Made by a program: the position numbers and the translations under genes. DNA of 64,000 nt, from contig NZ_SHKR01000018.1 in assembly GCF_004217145.1 (NCBI RefSeq), forward strand, positions 248,001 to 312,000, given 5' to 3'. Below are positions 1 to 8,772 of this stretch, one piece after another (the first letter of the stretch is position 1; each line of letters begins with the position of its first letter). This DNA comes from Kribbella rubisoli (GTDB lineage: Bacteria > Actinomycetota > Actinomycetes > Propionibacteriales > Kribbellaceae). The notes under the pieces were generated by a model, which did no database searches, was not told the origin of the DNA, and saw nothing but the letters and a program-made list of their open reading frames with translations.

Positions 1-2
1 AG

Positions 3-1868
3 GTACATATCACCGGCGGCTTCTGGGCCGAGCGGCAGCGCGTCAACGCGGCCGGCACCTTGCCCCACATCAAGCACTGGCTGGAGCGCGAGGGCTGGCT
101 GCCGAACTTCGATCTCGCCGCCCGGGGCACGTTGCCGGCGGGCCGGCGCGGACGTGAATTCTCCGACTCCGAGGTGTACAAGTTCCTCGAGGCTCTGTCC
201 TGGGAGATCGGGCGTACGGACGACCAGGAGCTGGAAGAGGTTTTCCGATCGATCGTGACGAGGGCCGCGGCAGCGCAGGAGCCGGACGGCTACCTCAACA
301 CCTACACCGGACGTCCCGGCCAGCCGGCCCGCTGGTCCGACCTCGAGTGGGGGCACGAACTCTATTGCCTGGGGCACCTTTTCCAGGCCGCGGTCGCGCG
401 GGCGCGAACCCGTCCGGGTAGCGATGACGGCCTGCTCACCATCGCCACACGGGCCGCGGACCTCGTCTGCGACGCCTTCGGATCCGAGGGGATCCAGAGC
501 GTGTGCGGGCACGCCGTGATCGAGACCGGGCTGGCAGAGCTGGCGCGAGTCACCGGCGAGCCTCGGTACCTGGAGCAGGCCAGGCTCTTCATCGAGCGAC
601 GCGGCCAGGGAACGCTGCGGCAGATCGAGTGGGGTCAGCAGTACTTCCAGGACGACATGCCGATTCGTACGGCGACAGTGGCGCGCGGCCACGCCGTACG
701 GGCGAACTATCTCGCTGCTGGAGCGGTCGACGTCGCCGTCGATACCGGCGACGCGGAGCTGCTCTCGGCGCTGGCGACGCAGTGGCGGAACACCGTTGCC
801 CGACGCACCTACATCACCGGCGGGCAGGGATCGCATCACCAGGACGAGGCGTTCGGCGAGGACTGGGTACTCCCACCGGATCGCGCCTACTCGGAGACAT
901 GCGCCAGCGTCGCGTCGGTGATGTTGAGCTGGCGACTGGCGCTGGCCCTCGGGGACGCGGGCTACAGCGACCTCGTCGAACGGACACTCTTCAACGTGGT
1001 CGCCACCTCGCCATCGACCTCGGGCACGGCGTTCTACTACGCCAATACGCTGCACCAGCGCACTCCCGGTACGCCGGCCGCCGATGACGTGGTCTCGCCC
1101 CGCGCCGAGTCCTCGCTGCGAGCGCCCTGGTTCGAGGTCTCCTGCTGTCCCCCGAACGTCGCGCGAACCCTGGCCAGCCTCGACGCGTTCATCGCAACCG
1201 CCGACAGCGAAGGCATTCAGATCCATCAGTACGCCGCCAGCAGTATTCGCACTCGTCTGACAAGCGGACAAGTCGTCTGTCTCGAGATCGACACCGACTA
1301 CCCGCGCTCCGGCAGCGTTCGCATCACGACACCTGTCGCCATCGACGATCCGGTCACCTTGTCGCTGCGCATCCCGCCGTGGGCCGACGGCGCCGAAGTG
1401 CGGGTTCACTCAGCTGGTGAGCTCGTGACGTCGGAGGTCGTACAGCCGGGCTGGGCCGCCGTACGCCGGACCTTCCGCGCCGGCGACAGCGTCGAGCTCG
1501 ACCTGCCGATGGAACCGCGAGTGGTCCACCCCGACGGCCGCATCGACTCCGTCCGCGGGTGCGTCGCCGTCGAACGCGGTCCGGAAGTCTTCTGCCTGGA
1601 ATCTGTCGACCTCGCCACAGCCAGCGGCGGCGCCGTTGACGACGTCGCAGCCATCCGGCTGGACACCTCGACCCCGATCATCGCGAAGGACGGTGCTCCC
1701 GTCGTACGCCTCCTGATCGTGCAGAACGACGATGAGCACCCCTGGCCGTACGCCGACCTCGATCCCGAACCGAGTCTCGCCAGCGCAGTCGAAGTACCGC
1801 TCATCCCCTACCACGACTGGGCCGAACGCGGGCCTTCCACCATGCGAGTCTGGCTGCCGGCGCAGTGA
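3..1868 (+). CDS. GH127 beta-L-arabinofuranosidase (DUF1680 family), 5' end outside window
   Basis: The frame is open from the window edge (V-H-I-T-G-G-F-W-A-E...), so the true start lies upstream; TTG at 60 is an internal codon. Family members hydrolyse terminal beta-L-arabinofuranosyl groups from plant glycans, using a zinc site made of Glu, Cys and a Cys-Cys pair, one Cys being the nucleophile. Both elements are visible: E-T-C near 894 and S-C-C-P-P-N near 1140. About 620 residues are present of a family length of roughly 630-680. No signal peptide can be judged. The CE7 esterase follows on the same strand, which suggests a hemicellulose or arabinan locus. The family is clear; the exact substrate is not proven. 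Confidence 0.9.
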   Translation, partial: VHITGGFWAERQRVNAAGTLPHIKHWLEREGWLPNFDLAARGTLPAGRRGREFSDSEVYKFLEALSWEIGRTDDQELEEVFRSIVTRAAAAQEPDGYLNTYTGRPGQPARWSDLEWGHELYCLGHLFQAAVARARTRPGSDDGLLTIATRAADLVCDAFGSEGIQSVCGHAVIETGLAELARVTGEPRYLEQARLFIERRGQGTLRQIEWGQQYFQDDMPIRTATVARGHAVRANYLAAGAVDVAVDTGDAELLSALATQWRNTVARRTYITGGQGSHHQDEAFGEDWVLPPDRAYSETCASVASVMLSWRLALALGDAGYSDLVERTLFNVVATSPSTSGTAFYYANTLHQRTPGTPAADDVVSPRAESSLRAPWFEVSCCPPNVARTLASLDAFIATADSEGIQIHQYAASSIRTRLTSGQVVCLEIDTDYPRSGSVRITTPVAIDDPVTLSLRIPPWADGAEVRVHSAGELVTSEVVQPGWAAVRRTFRAGDSVELDLPMEPRVVHPDGRIDSVRGCVAVERGPEVFCLESVDLATASGGAVDDVAAIRLDTSTPIIAKDGAPVVRLLIVQNDDEHPWPYADLDPEPSLASAVEVPLIPYHDWAERGPSTMRVWLPAQ

Positions 1869-1987
1869 GGAGAAACCCTTGTGGGTAAGGGCAATTCTCC
1901 TTTGAGCAGACGGATTTCGACGTGTCCGCCGGCGAGGTCGCAGTAGGCTACGAGCAGGCTCATGCGTCCGGTTCAGATTGGTTGCCC

Positions 1988-2998
1988 ATGGCTATGTTCG
2001 ACCTTCCCCTCGACGAACTCCGCGAGTACCGGCCCGAGGTCGCCAAGCCCGACGACTTCGTCGACTTCTGGCGCCGCTCGATCGAGGATGCACGCACGCA
2101 CGACCTGTCCGCAACGTTCACGGCGGTCGACAACAAGCTCGCCGTGATCGACACGTACGACGTCACGTTCGCCGGCTTCGGCGGTACGCCGATCAAGGGC
2201 TGGCTGCACGTCCCGGCCGGCACGACCGGCCCGTTGCCGACCGTGGTCCAGTACTTCGGGTACTCCGGCGGCCGCGCTTTCCCGCACAGCAACACGCTGT
2301 GGGCTCAAGCCGGCTACGCCCTGTTCCAGATGGACAACCGGGGTCAGGGCTACGACAGCGGCGGCCCCGACGCGACCCCGGACAACAGTGCGTTCGCCGG
2401 TCGCAACCACAGCCCGGGGTTCATGACCGCGGGCATCACCGACCCCGAGACCTACTACTACCGCCGGGTCTTCGTCGACGCCGTACGCGCGCTGGACGCG
2501 GTCCGGACGTCTCCGCTCGTGGATCCGGACAAGATCATCGTCACGGGCGTCAGCCAAGGTGGCGGCATCGCCATCGCGGCGGCCGGCCTGGCCGGGCTGG
2601 CCGGGATCGAGCTGGTCGGCTGCGCACCCGACGTACCGTTCCTGTGCCACTTCCAGCGGGGTGTGCAGATCACCGACGAGCCGCCGTACGCCGAGATCAC
2701 CGAGTACCTGAGGGGTTTCCGGGACCACGTCGAAACCGCCTACCGGACTCTGAGCTACTTCGACGGCGTCAACCTGGCCACGCTGGCCACGGCACCAGCA
2801 CTGTTCTCGGTCGCCCTGATGGACCCGAACTGCCCACCCTCAACCGTCTTCGCTGCCTACAACGCTTATGCCGCGGTCGCCAAGAACATCAACATCTACA
2901 GCCACAACGAACACGAGGGCGGCGGCGCCTACCAACTAGACGCCCAACTGGACTGGTTCGCCGACCTGTCAACCGGAGCCGGCGCTACGCCGAGGTGA
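1988..2998 (+). CDS. CE7 acetylxylan esterase / cephalosporin-C deacetylase family
   Basis: This 336-aa alpha/beta hydrolase removes acetyl groups from xylo-oligosaccharides and related acetyl esters, in the cytoplasm since no signal peptide is seen. The nucleophile motif G-V-S-Q-G has Ser189, with Asp279 in A-L-M-D-P and His309 in H-N-E-H-E-G-G, the normal CE7 triad order. I chose ATG 1988 (M-A-M-F-D-L-P-L-D-E-L) because CE7 proteins begin with exactly this segment; a GTG at 1922 would add 22 residues that do not look conserved. Neither start has a strong ribosome site. It follows the GH127 gene by about 120 bp, and its 3' end overlaps convergent azlD by 14 nt. Confidence 0.9.
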   Translation: MAMFDLPLDELREYRPEVAKPDDFVDFWRRSIEDARTHDLSATFTAVDNKLAVIDTYDVTFAGFGGTPIKGWLHVPAGTTGPLPTVVQYFGYSGGRAFPHSNTLWAQAGYALFQMDNRGQGYDSGGPDATPDNSAFAGRNHSPGFMTAGITDPETYYYRRVFVDAVRALDAVRTSPLVDPDKIIVTGVSQGGGIAIAAAGLAGLAGIELVGCAPDVPFLCHFQRGVQITDEPPYAEITEYLRGFRDHVETAYRTLSYFDGVNLATLATAPALFSVALMDPNCPPSTVFAAYNAYAAVAKNINIYSHNEHEGGGAYQLDAQLDWFADLSTGAGATPR

Positions 2999-3281
2999 GG
3001 CGGATGAGGGCTGTGGTGGCGACGCCGGCGGTGACGGACAGGAGCATCGGCACCCTCAACAGATTGAGGGTGCCGGCAACGGCTACTCCGATCAGCTCGG
3101 TCCAGTCGATGTCGCGGCCGAGGTCGGTGACGATCAGCCCGGCGAGCAGCGCGGGTGCGGTCAGTCGGGTGATATCGACCAGGGCCGGCGGGAGGTCCCG
3201 CTTCCCGAAGATCAGCGGGCCTGCCGCCTTCATCAGCCAGTTAGCGGCGCTGACGGCCAGGATCGACAGCCACAGCTTCAT
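2985..3281 (-). CDS. azlD: AzlD family branched-chain amino acid transport protein
   Basis: This is a 98-aa, strongly hydrophobic protein with about four membrane segments. It matches AzlD, the small subunit that pairs with AzlC to export branched-chain amino acids or analogues. Its start lies inside the 3' end of azlC (41-nt overlap), the usual coupled arrangement of this pair. The stop overlaps the end of the CE7 esterase gene on the other strand, leaving no room for a terminator between them. Substrate is assigned by family only. Confidence 0.88.
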   Translation of the reverse strand: MKLWLSILAVSAANWLMKAAGPLIFGKRDLPPALVDITRLTAPALLAGLIVTDLGRDIDWTELIGVAVAGTLNLLRVPMLLSVTAGVATTALIRLTSA

Positions 3282-3951
3282 CGGGCCTCCTTCGTCGCAA
3301 TCCGATCAGGGTGGCCGCAGCCGCGCCGAGCAAGGCGTAGCTGGGGCCGGTGACGAACAACAATCCGGCGGAGATCATCGCGCCGAGCACACAGGCCAGG
3401 ACCGCGCGCCGAGAACGGCGTACTTCGTCGATCAGCAAGATGATGAAGAACGCCGGGAACGCCACGTCGAGACCTAGCCTGTGCATCAGCTCCGGGGAGG
3501 GCGCGGCCAGTACGCCGGCGGCCGTGCCCGCGGTCCAGCAGATCCATTGCGGGACGCTGACTCCGATCAACCGCCAGACGTCGTACCGGTTGTCCTCCTC
3601 GTGCGCGGCCACGAACGACGCGTCGACGATCGCCTGTGCCTGCAGCACGCGGGCGAACCGCCCACCGCGCAAGCTCGGCGCAATCGCGACGCTCATCACC
3701 ATGTACCGCACGTTGATCACCATCGCCGCGACGATCGCGGCCAGCACGGTTGCCCCGGACAACGAACTCAGCAACGTGAACTGCGCCGATCCGCTGAACG
3801 CGAAGGCGGAGAACGCCACCGTCTCCACGCTCCCCCAACCCCGCGCACGCGCTTCGGCCCCGAAATTGAGAGCCAGCACTCCGGTCGCGAGCGCCGGTCC
3901 GACGCCGAGGCGGAGCCCGCCGACGAACGACTCGCGATCGGGCGACCTCAT
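3241..3951 (-). CDS. azlC: AzlC family permease (branched-chain amino acid exporter large subunit)
   Basis: This is a 236-aa multi-pass membrane protein of the AzlC family, the larger half of the AzlCD exporter. ATG 3951 is preferred: it forms an ATGA overlap with the stop of the upstream CGNR gene and gives the normal family length. An in-frame start at 4029 would add 26 residues with no family resemblance. It is co-transcribed with the CGNR-type regulator upstream and azlD downstream. Confidence 0.88.
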   Translation of the reverse strand: MRSPDRESFVGGLRLGVGPALATGVLALNFGAEARARGWGSVETVAFSAFAFSGSAQFTLLSSLSGATVLAAIVAAMVINVRYMVMSVAIAPSLRGGRFARVLQAQAIVDASFVAAHEEDNRYDVWRLIGVSVPQWICWTAGTAAGVLAAPSPELMHRLGLDVAFPAFFIILLIDEVRRSRRAVLACVLGAMISAGLLFVTGPSYALLGAAAATLIGLRRRRPDEAVAVDPGRQRR

Positions 3952-4499
3952 GCTGTCGTCCCTCCCCTGGCCCGCTCGTAGTGCCTTCGAGCGCGCGCCC
4001 GATTGCCGCAGTCGCCCGAGCTGCACCACCGGCGCGAACCGTTCTTGCTCCGGTCCAGGAAGAGCCAGCCGCAGCCCTCATCTCCGCACTGACGCAGCCG
4101 ACCGAGGTCCTCATCCTCGAACAACCGCCACACCGCCAGCCGTACGGCGCCTGCCACATCATCGGCTCGCCATCCGAACGGATCCACCTCGACCGAGGCT
4201 GACCCGACAACGCCGGCGATGAGCCCGTGCAACGCGTCGATCGCCGCGCGGGTGGCTTGTCCTCCGACCGCAAGGCGCGCGAGTACGTCGTACGCAACCT
4301 CCCGCGCGGTCACCAGATCGTCACGCAACCGCGCCGTCACCGGCTCGCCCGAGCTCACACCGGCAGCGAGCAACCAGCGCTCCACATTCGCCAACTCCGC
4401 GAAGCGATCAACGGTCCGCCCGGCATCCAGACGCCAGGCAACGGTGTTCACGAGATCCAGCCCGAGGTGCCCACCGATCAACTCCGGCCGATACGCCAT
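3948..4499 (-). CDS. CGNR zinc-finger (ABATE domain) putative regulator
   Basis: This 183-aa protein has an N-terminal ABATE-type domain, starting G-G-H-L-G-L-D-L-V-N-T, and a C-terminal zinc finger. The finger has C-x4-C (C-G-D-E-G-C) followed by W-C-S-S-G-D-C-G-N-R, the motif that names the family. The family is thought to be transcriptional regulators, though direct data are scarce. It is the first gene of a CGNR-azlC-azlD operon (ATGA overlap with azlC), so it may control the exporter. The upstream interval 4500-4549 is AT-richer than its surroundings and contains CATATAGCC and TTAGAGT on the minus strand, which could hold a promoter. Confidence 0.85.
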   Translation of the reverse strand: MAYRPELIGGHLGLDLVNTVAWRLDAGRTVDRFAELANVERWLLAAGVSSGEPVTARLRDDLVTAREVAYDVLARLAVGGQATRAAIDALHGLIAGVVGSASVEVDPFGWRADDVAGAVRLAVWRLFEDEDLGRLRQCGDEGCGWLFLDRSKNGSRRWCSSGDCGNRARARRHYERARGGTTA

Positions 4500-4549
4500 C
4501 CCGAACCACCTCCGGACCCGACTCTAACAGGCTATATGGATTTTGCCCA

Positions 4550-6223
4550 TTAGAGCAGGTAGCGGTCCTGCGGCCCGACGATGCGTAGCCAGCGGGCAGC
4601 ATGGGGCTCGAGCCGCAGCGACAGCGTGCCGTTCTCGGCCAGGTCGGTGGTCTCGTCGCGCAGCAGATCGACGGCGCGGAGTCCGACGCCCGAGCCGGCG
4701 ACCGCGAGAGTTACCTCGGTCGCCTCGGCCGCGAAGTTGTGAGCGGCAACGATCGCGCCGCCTTCGTACTCCGACCGGTGCGCGACGACAGCCGGGGCGT
4801 TGTGCTCGAGAATCGTGCACTCTCCCCACGACAGCTCCGGGCACTCCCGATAACGCCGGATGAGCAGCTTGACCCAGTTGAGCAGGGAGTCCGGGTCGCG
4901 GCGTTGGGCGGCCACATTGACGTGTTGAGGGCCGAACTCCCCTTCGGTGACCGGTGCCCTGAGCTGCGACGGATCGGCGGTCGAGAAGCCGCCGTTCGGG
5001 CCGGAGGTCCACTGCATCGGCGTGCGGACGGCACCCCGGCCCTCGATAGCGAGGTTCTCGCCCATTCCGATCTCCTCGCCGTAGAACAGCACCGGCGTAC
5101 CGGGTAGCGAGAACAGCAGGCTGTAGACCATCTTGAGCCGCGCTTGGTCGTTGCCGAGCATCGGCGGCAGGCGCCGGCGCAGACCGCGCCCGTAGAGCTG
5201 CATGTCCTTGTCCGGTCCGAACGCGTCGAACACCTCTTGGCGCTCGCTCTCGGACAGCTTGTCCAGCGTCAGCTCGTCGTGGTTGCGTACGAACGTCCCC
5301 CATTGGCTCTCCTCGGCAGTCGGCGGGCGTTGCCGCAGCGCTTCCACCAACTCGGCCGGATCGTTGCGCGCCAGGGACAGGTAGAGCCGCTGCATCCCGA
5401 TGAAGTCGAAACACATCGTCAGCTCGTCGCCGTCCTCGTCACCGAAGAAGCGGCGCGTCTCGGCGTACGGCAGATTGACCTCGCCGATCAGCATCGACCG
5501 CCCGTACCGACGGTCCAGCGACGCTCGCAGATCGCGCAGGTAGTCGTGCGGATCCGGCAGCTTGCCGGCGTCCTCGGCACCGGACGTGTCGAGCAGGAAC
5601 GGTACGGCGTCCACGCGGAAACCGGACAGCCCGAGCTGCGACCAGAAGCCGATCACCCGCTCGATCTCCTCGCGCACCTCGGCGTTCGCGATGTCGAGAT
5701 CCGGCTGGTACTTGTAGAAACGGTGCAGGTAGTACTGCCCCGCCTCGTCGTCGTATTCCCACAGGCTCGTCTCCTGATCAGGGAACACGATGCCCTCGTG
5801 CTGGTTCGCCGGCGGCTCGTCCCGCCAGACGTACCACCCGCGGTACGGCGATTGCCGCGAGGCGCGGGCGCTGCGGAACCACGGGTGCTGGTTCGAGGTG
5901 TGATTGACGACCAGGTCCGCGATCACCCGGATCCCGCGATCCTGGGCCAGCGTGATCAGTTCGACCAGATCACCGTGCGTACCCAGCTGCGGATCGACAC
6001 CGTAGAAGTCGGTGATGTCGTACCCGTCGTCGCGATCCGGACTCGGATAGAACGGCATCAGCCACACGCACGTCACGCCCAGATCGGCCAGATGATCGAT
6101 CCGTTGGGCGACCCCACGCAGATCCCCGGACCCGTCACAGTCGGTGTCGAAGAACGTCTCGACATCGAGGCAGTAGATCACCGCGTTCTTCCACCACACA
6201 TCCGCCGTCTCTGTCAGTCGCAT
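4550..6223 (-). CDS. GH13 alpha-amylase family protein, trehalose synthase (TreS)-like
   Basis: This 557-aa protein is a complete (beta/alpha)8 GH13 enzyme with a short C-terminal beta domain. Conserved blocks are G-F-R-V-D-A-V-P (nucleophile Asp205), I-G-E-V-N (acid/base Glu248) and R-N-H-D-E-L-T (Asp316). The N-terminal text (F-Y-P-S-P-D-R-D-D-G-Y-D-I) and R-N-H-D-E-L-T-L are typical of the TreS branch, which interconverts maltose and trehalose, but related glucosidases and amylosucrase-like enzymes share them. ATG 6223 is chosen because GGGAAGG lies just upstream; the longer frame to 6322 would run over the start of the divergent GNAT gene. No fused maltokinase domain is present. Confidence 0.85.
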   Translation of the reverse strand: MRLTETADVWWKNAVIYCLDVETFFDTDCDGSGDLRGVAQRIDHLADLGVTCVWLMPFYPSPDRDDGYDITDFYGVDPQLGTHGDLVELITLAQDRGIRVIADLVVNHTSNQHPWFRSARASRQSPYRGWYVWRDEPPANQHEGIVFPDQETSLWEYDDEAGQYYLHRFYKYQPDLDIANAEVREEIERVIGFWSQLGLSGFRVDAVPFLLDTSGAEDAGKLPDPHDYLRDLRASLDRRYGRSMLIGEVNLPYAETRRFFGDEDGDELTMCFDFIGMQRLYLSLARNDPAELVEALRQRPPTAEESQWGTFVRNHDELTLDKLSESERQEVFDAFGPDKDMQLYGRGLRRRLPPMLGNDQARLKMVYSLLFSLPGTPVLFYGEEIGMGENLAIEGRGAVRTPMQWTSGPNGGFSTADPSQLRAPVTEGEFGPQHVNVAAQRRDPDSLLNWVKLLIRRYRECPELSWGECTILEHNAPAVVAHRSEYEGGAIVAAHNFAAEATEVTLAVAGSGVGLRAVDLLRDETTDLAENGTLSLRLEPHAARWLRIVGPQDRYLL

Positions 6224-6300
6224 ACCTTCCCGTGCCCAGCGTGTAACGTCTCGCGGCGTCTGCGACACAGACATCCGGAGACCCGAAGCCTGCAGGAGGC

Positions 6301-7146
6301 ATGATGACCGAGCGGACACCATTGTTTTGCGACGCCGAACTGGCGGGGCGGATCGAGCGCGCCGAGACCGAGCTCATCGAAGCCACCGCCCTTGCCGCGC
6401 ACCGCCGGCTCGACGACGGGCGGGGGTTCGTGATCCCGATGGCCGGCGGCCTCGCAAGCTTCGCCGACGACGACTCACCGTTCAACAAGGTCGTCGGGCT
6501 CGGCTTCGGCGGCGTACCGACCGACGACGTACTCGACGAGATCGAGCATGCGTACGCCGCCGTTGGCGCGCCCGTGCAGGTCGAACTGCCGCATCTCGCC
6601 GACCCCGAGATCGGCATCGTCCTCAGCCGGCGCGGCTATCGGCTGGAGTCGTTCGAGAACGTGCTCGGCATCGCCATCGCCGACAAGTACGACGTCACGC
6701 TGCCCGACGGGATCGAGATCCGGCCGAGCGGTGACGACGAGCTCGACCTCTGGCTGAACCTGATGGCCGACGCGGTCGCCGTACCGGACACCCAGGGAGT
6801 TTCGTGGCGCGAGGAGTTCCCGCGCGACACCTACGTCGAAGCCGAACGCGACGCCGCGGCAGCCGGCATCGCGCGCTACCTCGCCGTACGGAACGGCGAG
6901 ACCGCCGGCGGGGCCGGCCTCCGAACAACCAAGGGCATCGCCCAGTTCGCAGGCGCCGCCACCCTCCCCGCCCATCGCCGCCACGGCATCCAGTCCGCGC
7001 TCCTCCTGACCCGCCTGGCCGACGCCGCCGCAGCAGGCTGCGACGTCGGTGTCATCACCACCCAACCGGCGTCAAAGTCCCAGCAGAACGCCCAACGCAG
7101 CGGCTTCGACCTCCTCTACACCCGCGCCATCCTCGTGAAGGACTGA
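6301..7146 (+). CDS. GNAT family N-acetyltransferase
   Basis: The protein has 281 residues. A poorly conserved N-terminal half is followed by a GNAT fold whose acetyl-CoA loop is seen near residue 220 (A-A-T-L-P-A-H-R-R-H-G-I-Q). The tail (Q-N-A-Q-R-S-G-F-D-L-L-Y-T-R) matches the last strands of many GNAT enzymes. The substrate cannot be told. ATG 6301 sits directly after AGGAGGC; the second ATG at 6304 has better spacing and may be the real start. It is transcribed divergently from the GH13 gene. Confidence 0.85.
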   Translation: MMTERTPLFCDAELAGRIERAETELIEATALAAHRRLDDGRGFVIPMAGGLASFADDDSPFNKVVGLGFGGVPTDDVLDEIEHAYAAVGAPVQVELPHLADPEIGIVLSRRGYRLESFENVLGIAIADKYDVTLPDGIEIRPSGDDELDLWLNLMADAVAVPDTQGVSWREEFPRDTYVEAERDAAAAGIARYLAVRNGETAGGAGLRTTKGIAQFAGAATLPAHRRHGIQSALLLTRLADAAAAGCDVGVITTQPASKSQQNAQRSGFDLLYTRAILVKD

Positions 7147-7304
7147 AGCGGGATCGGCCGGCCCGAAGCCTCCGGTGTCGAGTACGCCGCAGAGCCTGTC
7201 TCCGCAACCTGTGCGTTGCCGGGAAACCATGGCTCATCACGTCCGCACTCGTGCGCGCCGGCAGCCGAAAGCGGCTCCCACCCTCGCCACAGCCTCGTCT
7301 GAGA

Positions 7305-8660
7305 TCAGCTGTCCTTGAAGATCCGTTCGAGGACATCGAGTGCCTCGGTGAGGAGGTGATCGGGGATCGAGAGCGGCGGCAGGAACCGGAGTACGTTGCC
7401 CCAGGTGCCGCAGACGAGCACCACAAGGCCCTGCGCGTGCGCGGCCGCGGCGACCCGCTGGGTGAGGGCCGCGTCGGGCTCGGTCGTGCCGGGCTCGACG
7501 AGCTCGATCGCCATCATCGCGCCGCGACCACGGACATCGCCGATCCGCGCATCGGCAGCTTGCAGCGCGGTGAGCCGCTCCGCCAGCGTCGCCCCGATCT
7601 GGCCTGCCCGATCGACCAGCCCGTCCGCCTCGATGCTCTCGAACACAGCCAGAGCAGCTGCGCAGGCGATCGGATTACCGCCGTACGTCCCACCGAGGCC
7701 ACCGGCGTGCGGGGCGTTCATCATCTCGGCGCGCCCGGTCACCGCGGCCAGCGGCAAGCCTCCGGCGATGCCCTTGGCGGTCACGATCAGGTCCGGTACG
7801 ACGCCCTCGTCCTCGCACGCGAACAGGTCGCCGGTGCGGGCGAACCCCGTCTGCACCTCGTCCGCGACGAAGACGACACCGTTCGCGGTACACCACGCGG
7901 CCAACGCGGGCAGGAACCCCGGAGCCGGTACGACGAATCCGCCCTCGCCCTGGATCGGCTCGATCACGACAGCGGCCAGGTTGGCGGCGCCGACCTGCTT
8001 CTCGATCACCTCGATCGCGCGGCGCGCGGCGGTCACGCCGTCTGCGCCTCCGTCGCGGAACGGATACGACATCGGCGCGCGGTACACCTCGGGCGCGAAC
8101 GGACCGAAGCCGCTCTTGTAGGGCATGCTTTTCGCGGTCAGCGCCATCGTCAGGTTGGTCCGGCCGTGGTAGCCGTGGTCGAACGCGACCACCGCCTGCC
8201 GACCGGTGTGCGAACGGGCGATCTTGACCGCGTTCTCGACCGCCTCGGCGCCGGAGTTGAACAGCGCCGTGCGCTTGTCGTGATCGCCGGGCGTGAGTCG
8301 GTTCAGCGCCTCGGCCACCTCGATGTACCCGTCGTACGGCGTGATCATGAAGCAGGTGTGCGTAAAGGCAGCCGCTTGTGCGGCGACTGCCTCCGCGACT
8401 CGCGGATTGCTGTTGCCGACCGTGGTAACAGCGATGCCGGATCCGAGGTCGATGAGCGAATTGCCGTCGATATCCACGACCACGCCACCACCGGCGGCTG
8501 CGACGTACACCGGAAGCATCGTCCCGACAGCGCTGCTGACCGCGCCGTCTTTCCGAGCTGCGAGGTTCCGCGACAACGGACCGGGGATCTCGGTCACCAG
8601 ACGGCGCTCCTGGGGAAGCTGCGGTCCGCCGATTGCGGGCTGTGTGACGGTAACGGTCAT
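7305..8660 (-). CDS. gabT: 4-aminobutyrate aminotransferase (class III PLP aminotransferase)
   Basis: This 451-aa class III aminotransferase converts GABA plus 2-oxoglutarate to succinic semialdehyde plus glutamate. Visible landmarks are N-S-G-A-E-A-V-E-N-A-V-K (cofactor phosphate loop), V-A-D-E-V-Q-T-G-F-A-R-T-G (PLP-ring Asp) and T-A-K-G-I-A-G-G-L-P-L with the Schiff-base Lys296. The start M-T-V-T-V-T-Q fixes it at 8660; the frame stays open to 9827 only because it is antisense to pucR. It is divergent from a PucR-type regulator, the usual partner. The succinic semialdehyde dehydrogenase often found next to it is absent here. Confidence 0.93.
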   Translation of the reverse strand: MTVTVTQPAIGGPQLPQERRLVTEIPGPLSRNLAARKDGAVSSAVGTMLPVYVAAAGGGVVVDIDGNSLIDLGSGIAVTTVGNSNPRVAEAVAAQAAAFTHTCFMITPYDGYIEVAEALNRLTPGDHDKRTALFNSGAEAVENAVKIARSHTGRQAVVAFDHGYHGRTNLTMALTAKSMPYKSGFGPFAPEVYRAPMSYPFRDGGADGVTAARRAIEVIEKQVGAANLAAVVIEPIQGEGGFVVPAPGFLPALAAWCTANGVVFVADEVQTGFARTGDLFACEDEGVVPDLIVTAKGIAGGLPLAAVTGRAEMMNAPHAGGLGGTYGGNPIACAAALAVFESIEADGLVDRAGQIGATLAERLTALQAADARIGDVRGRGAMMAIELVEPGTTEPDAALTQRVAAAAHAQGLVVLVCGTWGNVLRFLPPLSIPDHLLTEALDVLERIFKDS

Positions 8661-8732
8661 CGGTGCGCTCCAAATTTGGGTGCAGTTACTTCTGACCGTA
8701 GGAGTTCGCACCGGCTCGTGGCCATGTCGCCT

Positions 8733-8762
8733 TCGCACAATCGAAACCGGATCCTTGTGCGA
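8733..8762. promoter_or_regulatory. Inverted repeat upstream of the PucR gene, candidate operator
   Basis: TCGCACAA and TTGTGCGA form a perfect 8-bp inverted repeat with a 14-bp spacer in the 112-bp gabT/pucR intergenic region, ending 10 bp before the GTG start of the regulator. A related half-site (TTCGCACC) lies near 8705, and CCAAATTTGG at 8670-8679 is a 10-bp palindrome near the gabT start. Assignment to the PucR protein is inferred from position. Confidence 0.45.
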
Positions 8763-8772
8763 GAATGACAGG

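Noticed and set aside
6804..8768. Plus-strand 654-codon frame over the GNAT and gabT genes
   Set aside because: Arg/Pro/His-rich shadow of two well-supported genes in other frames.
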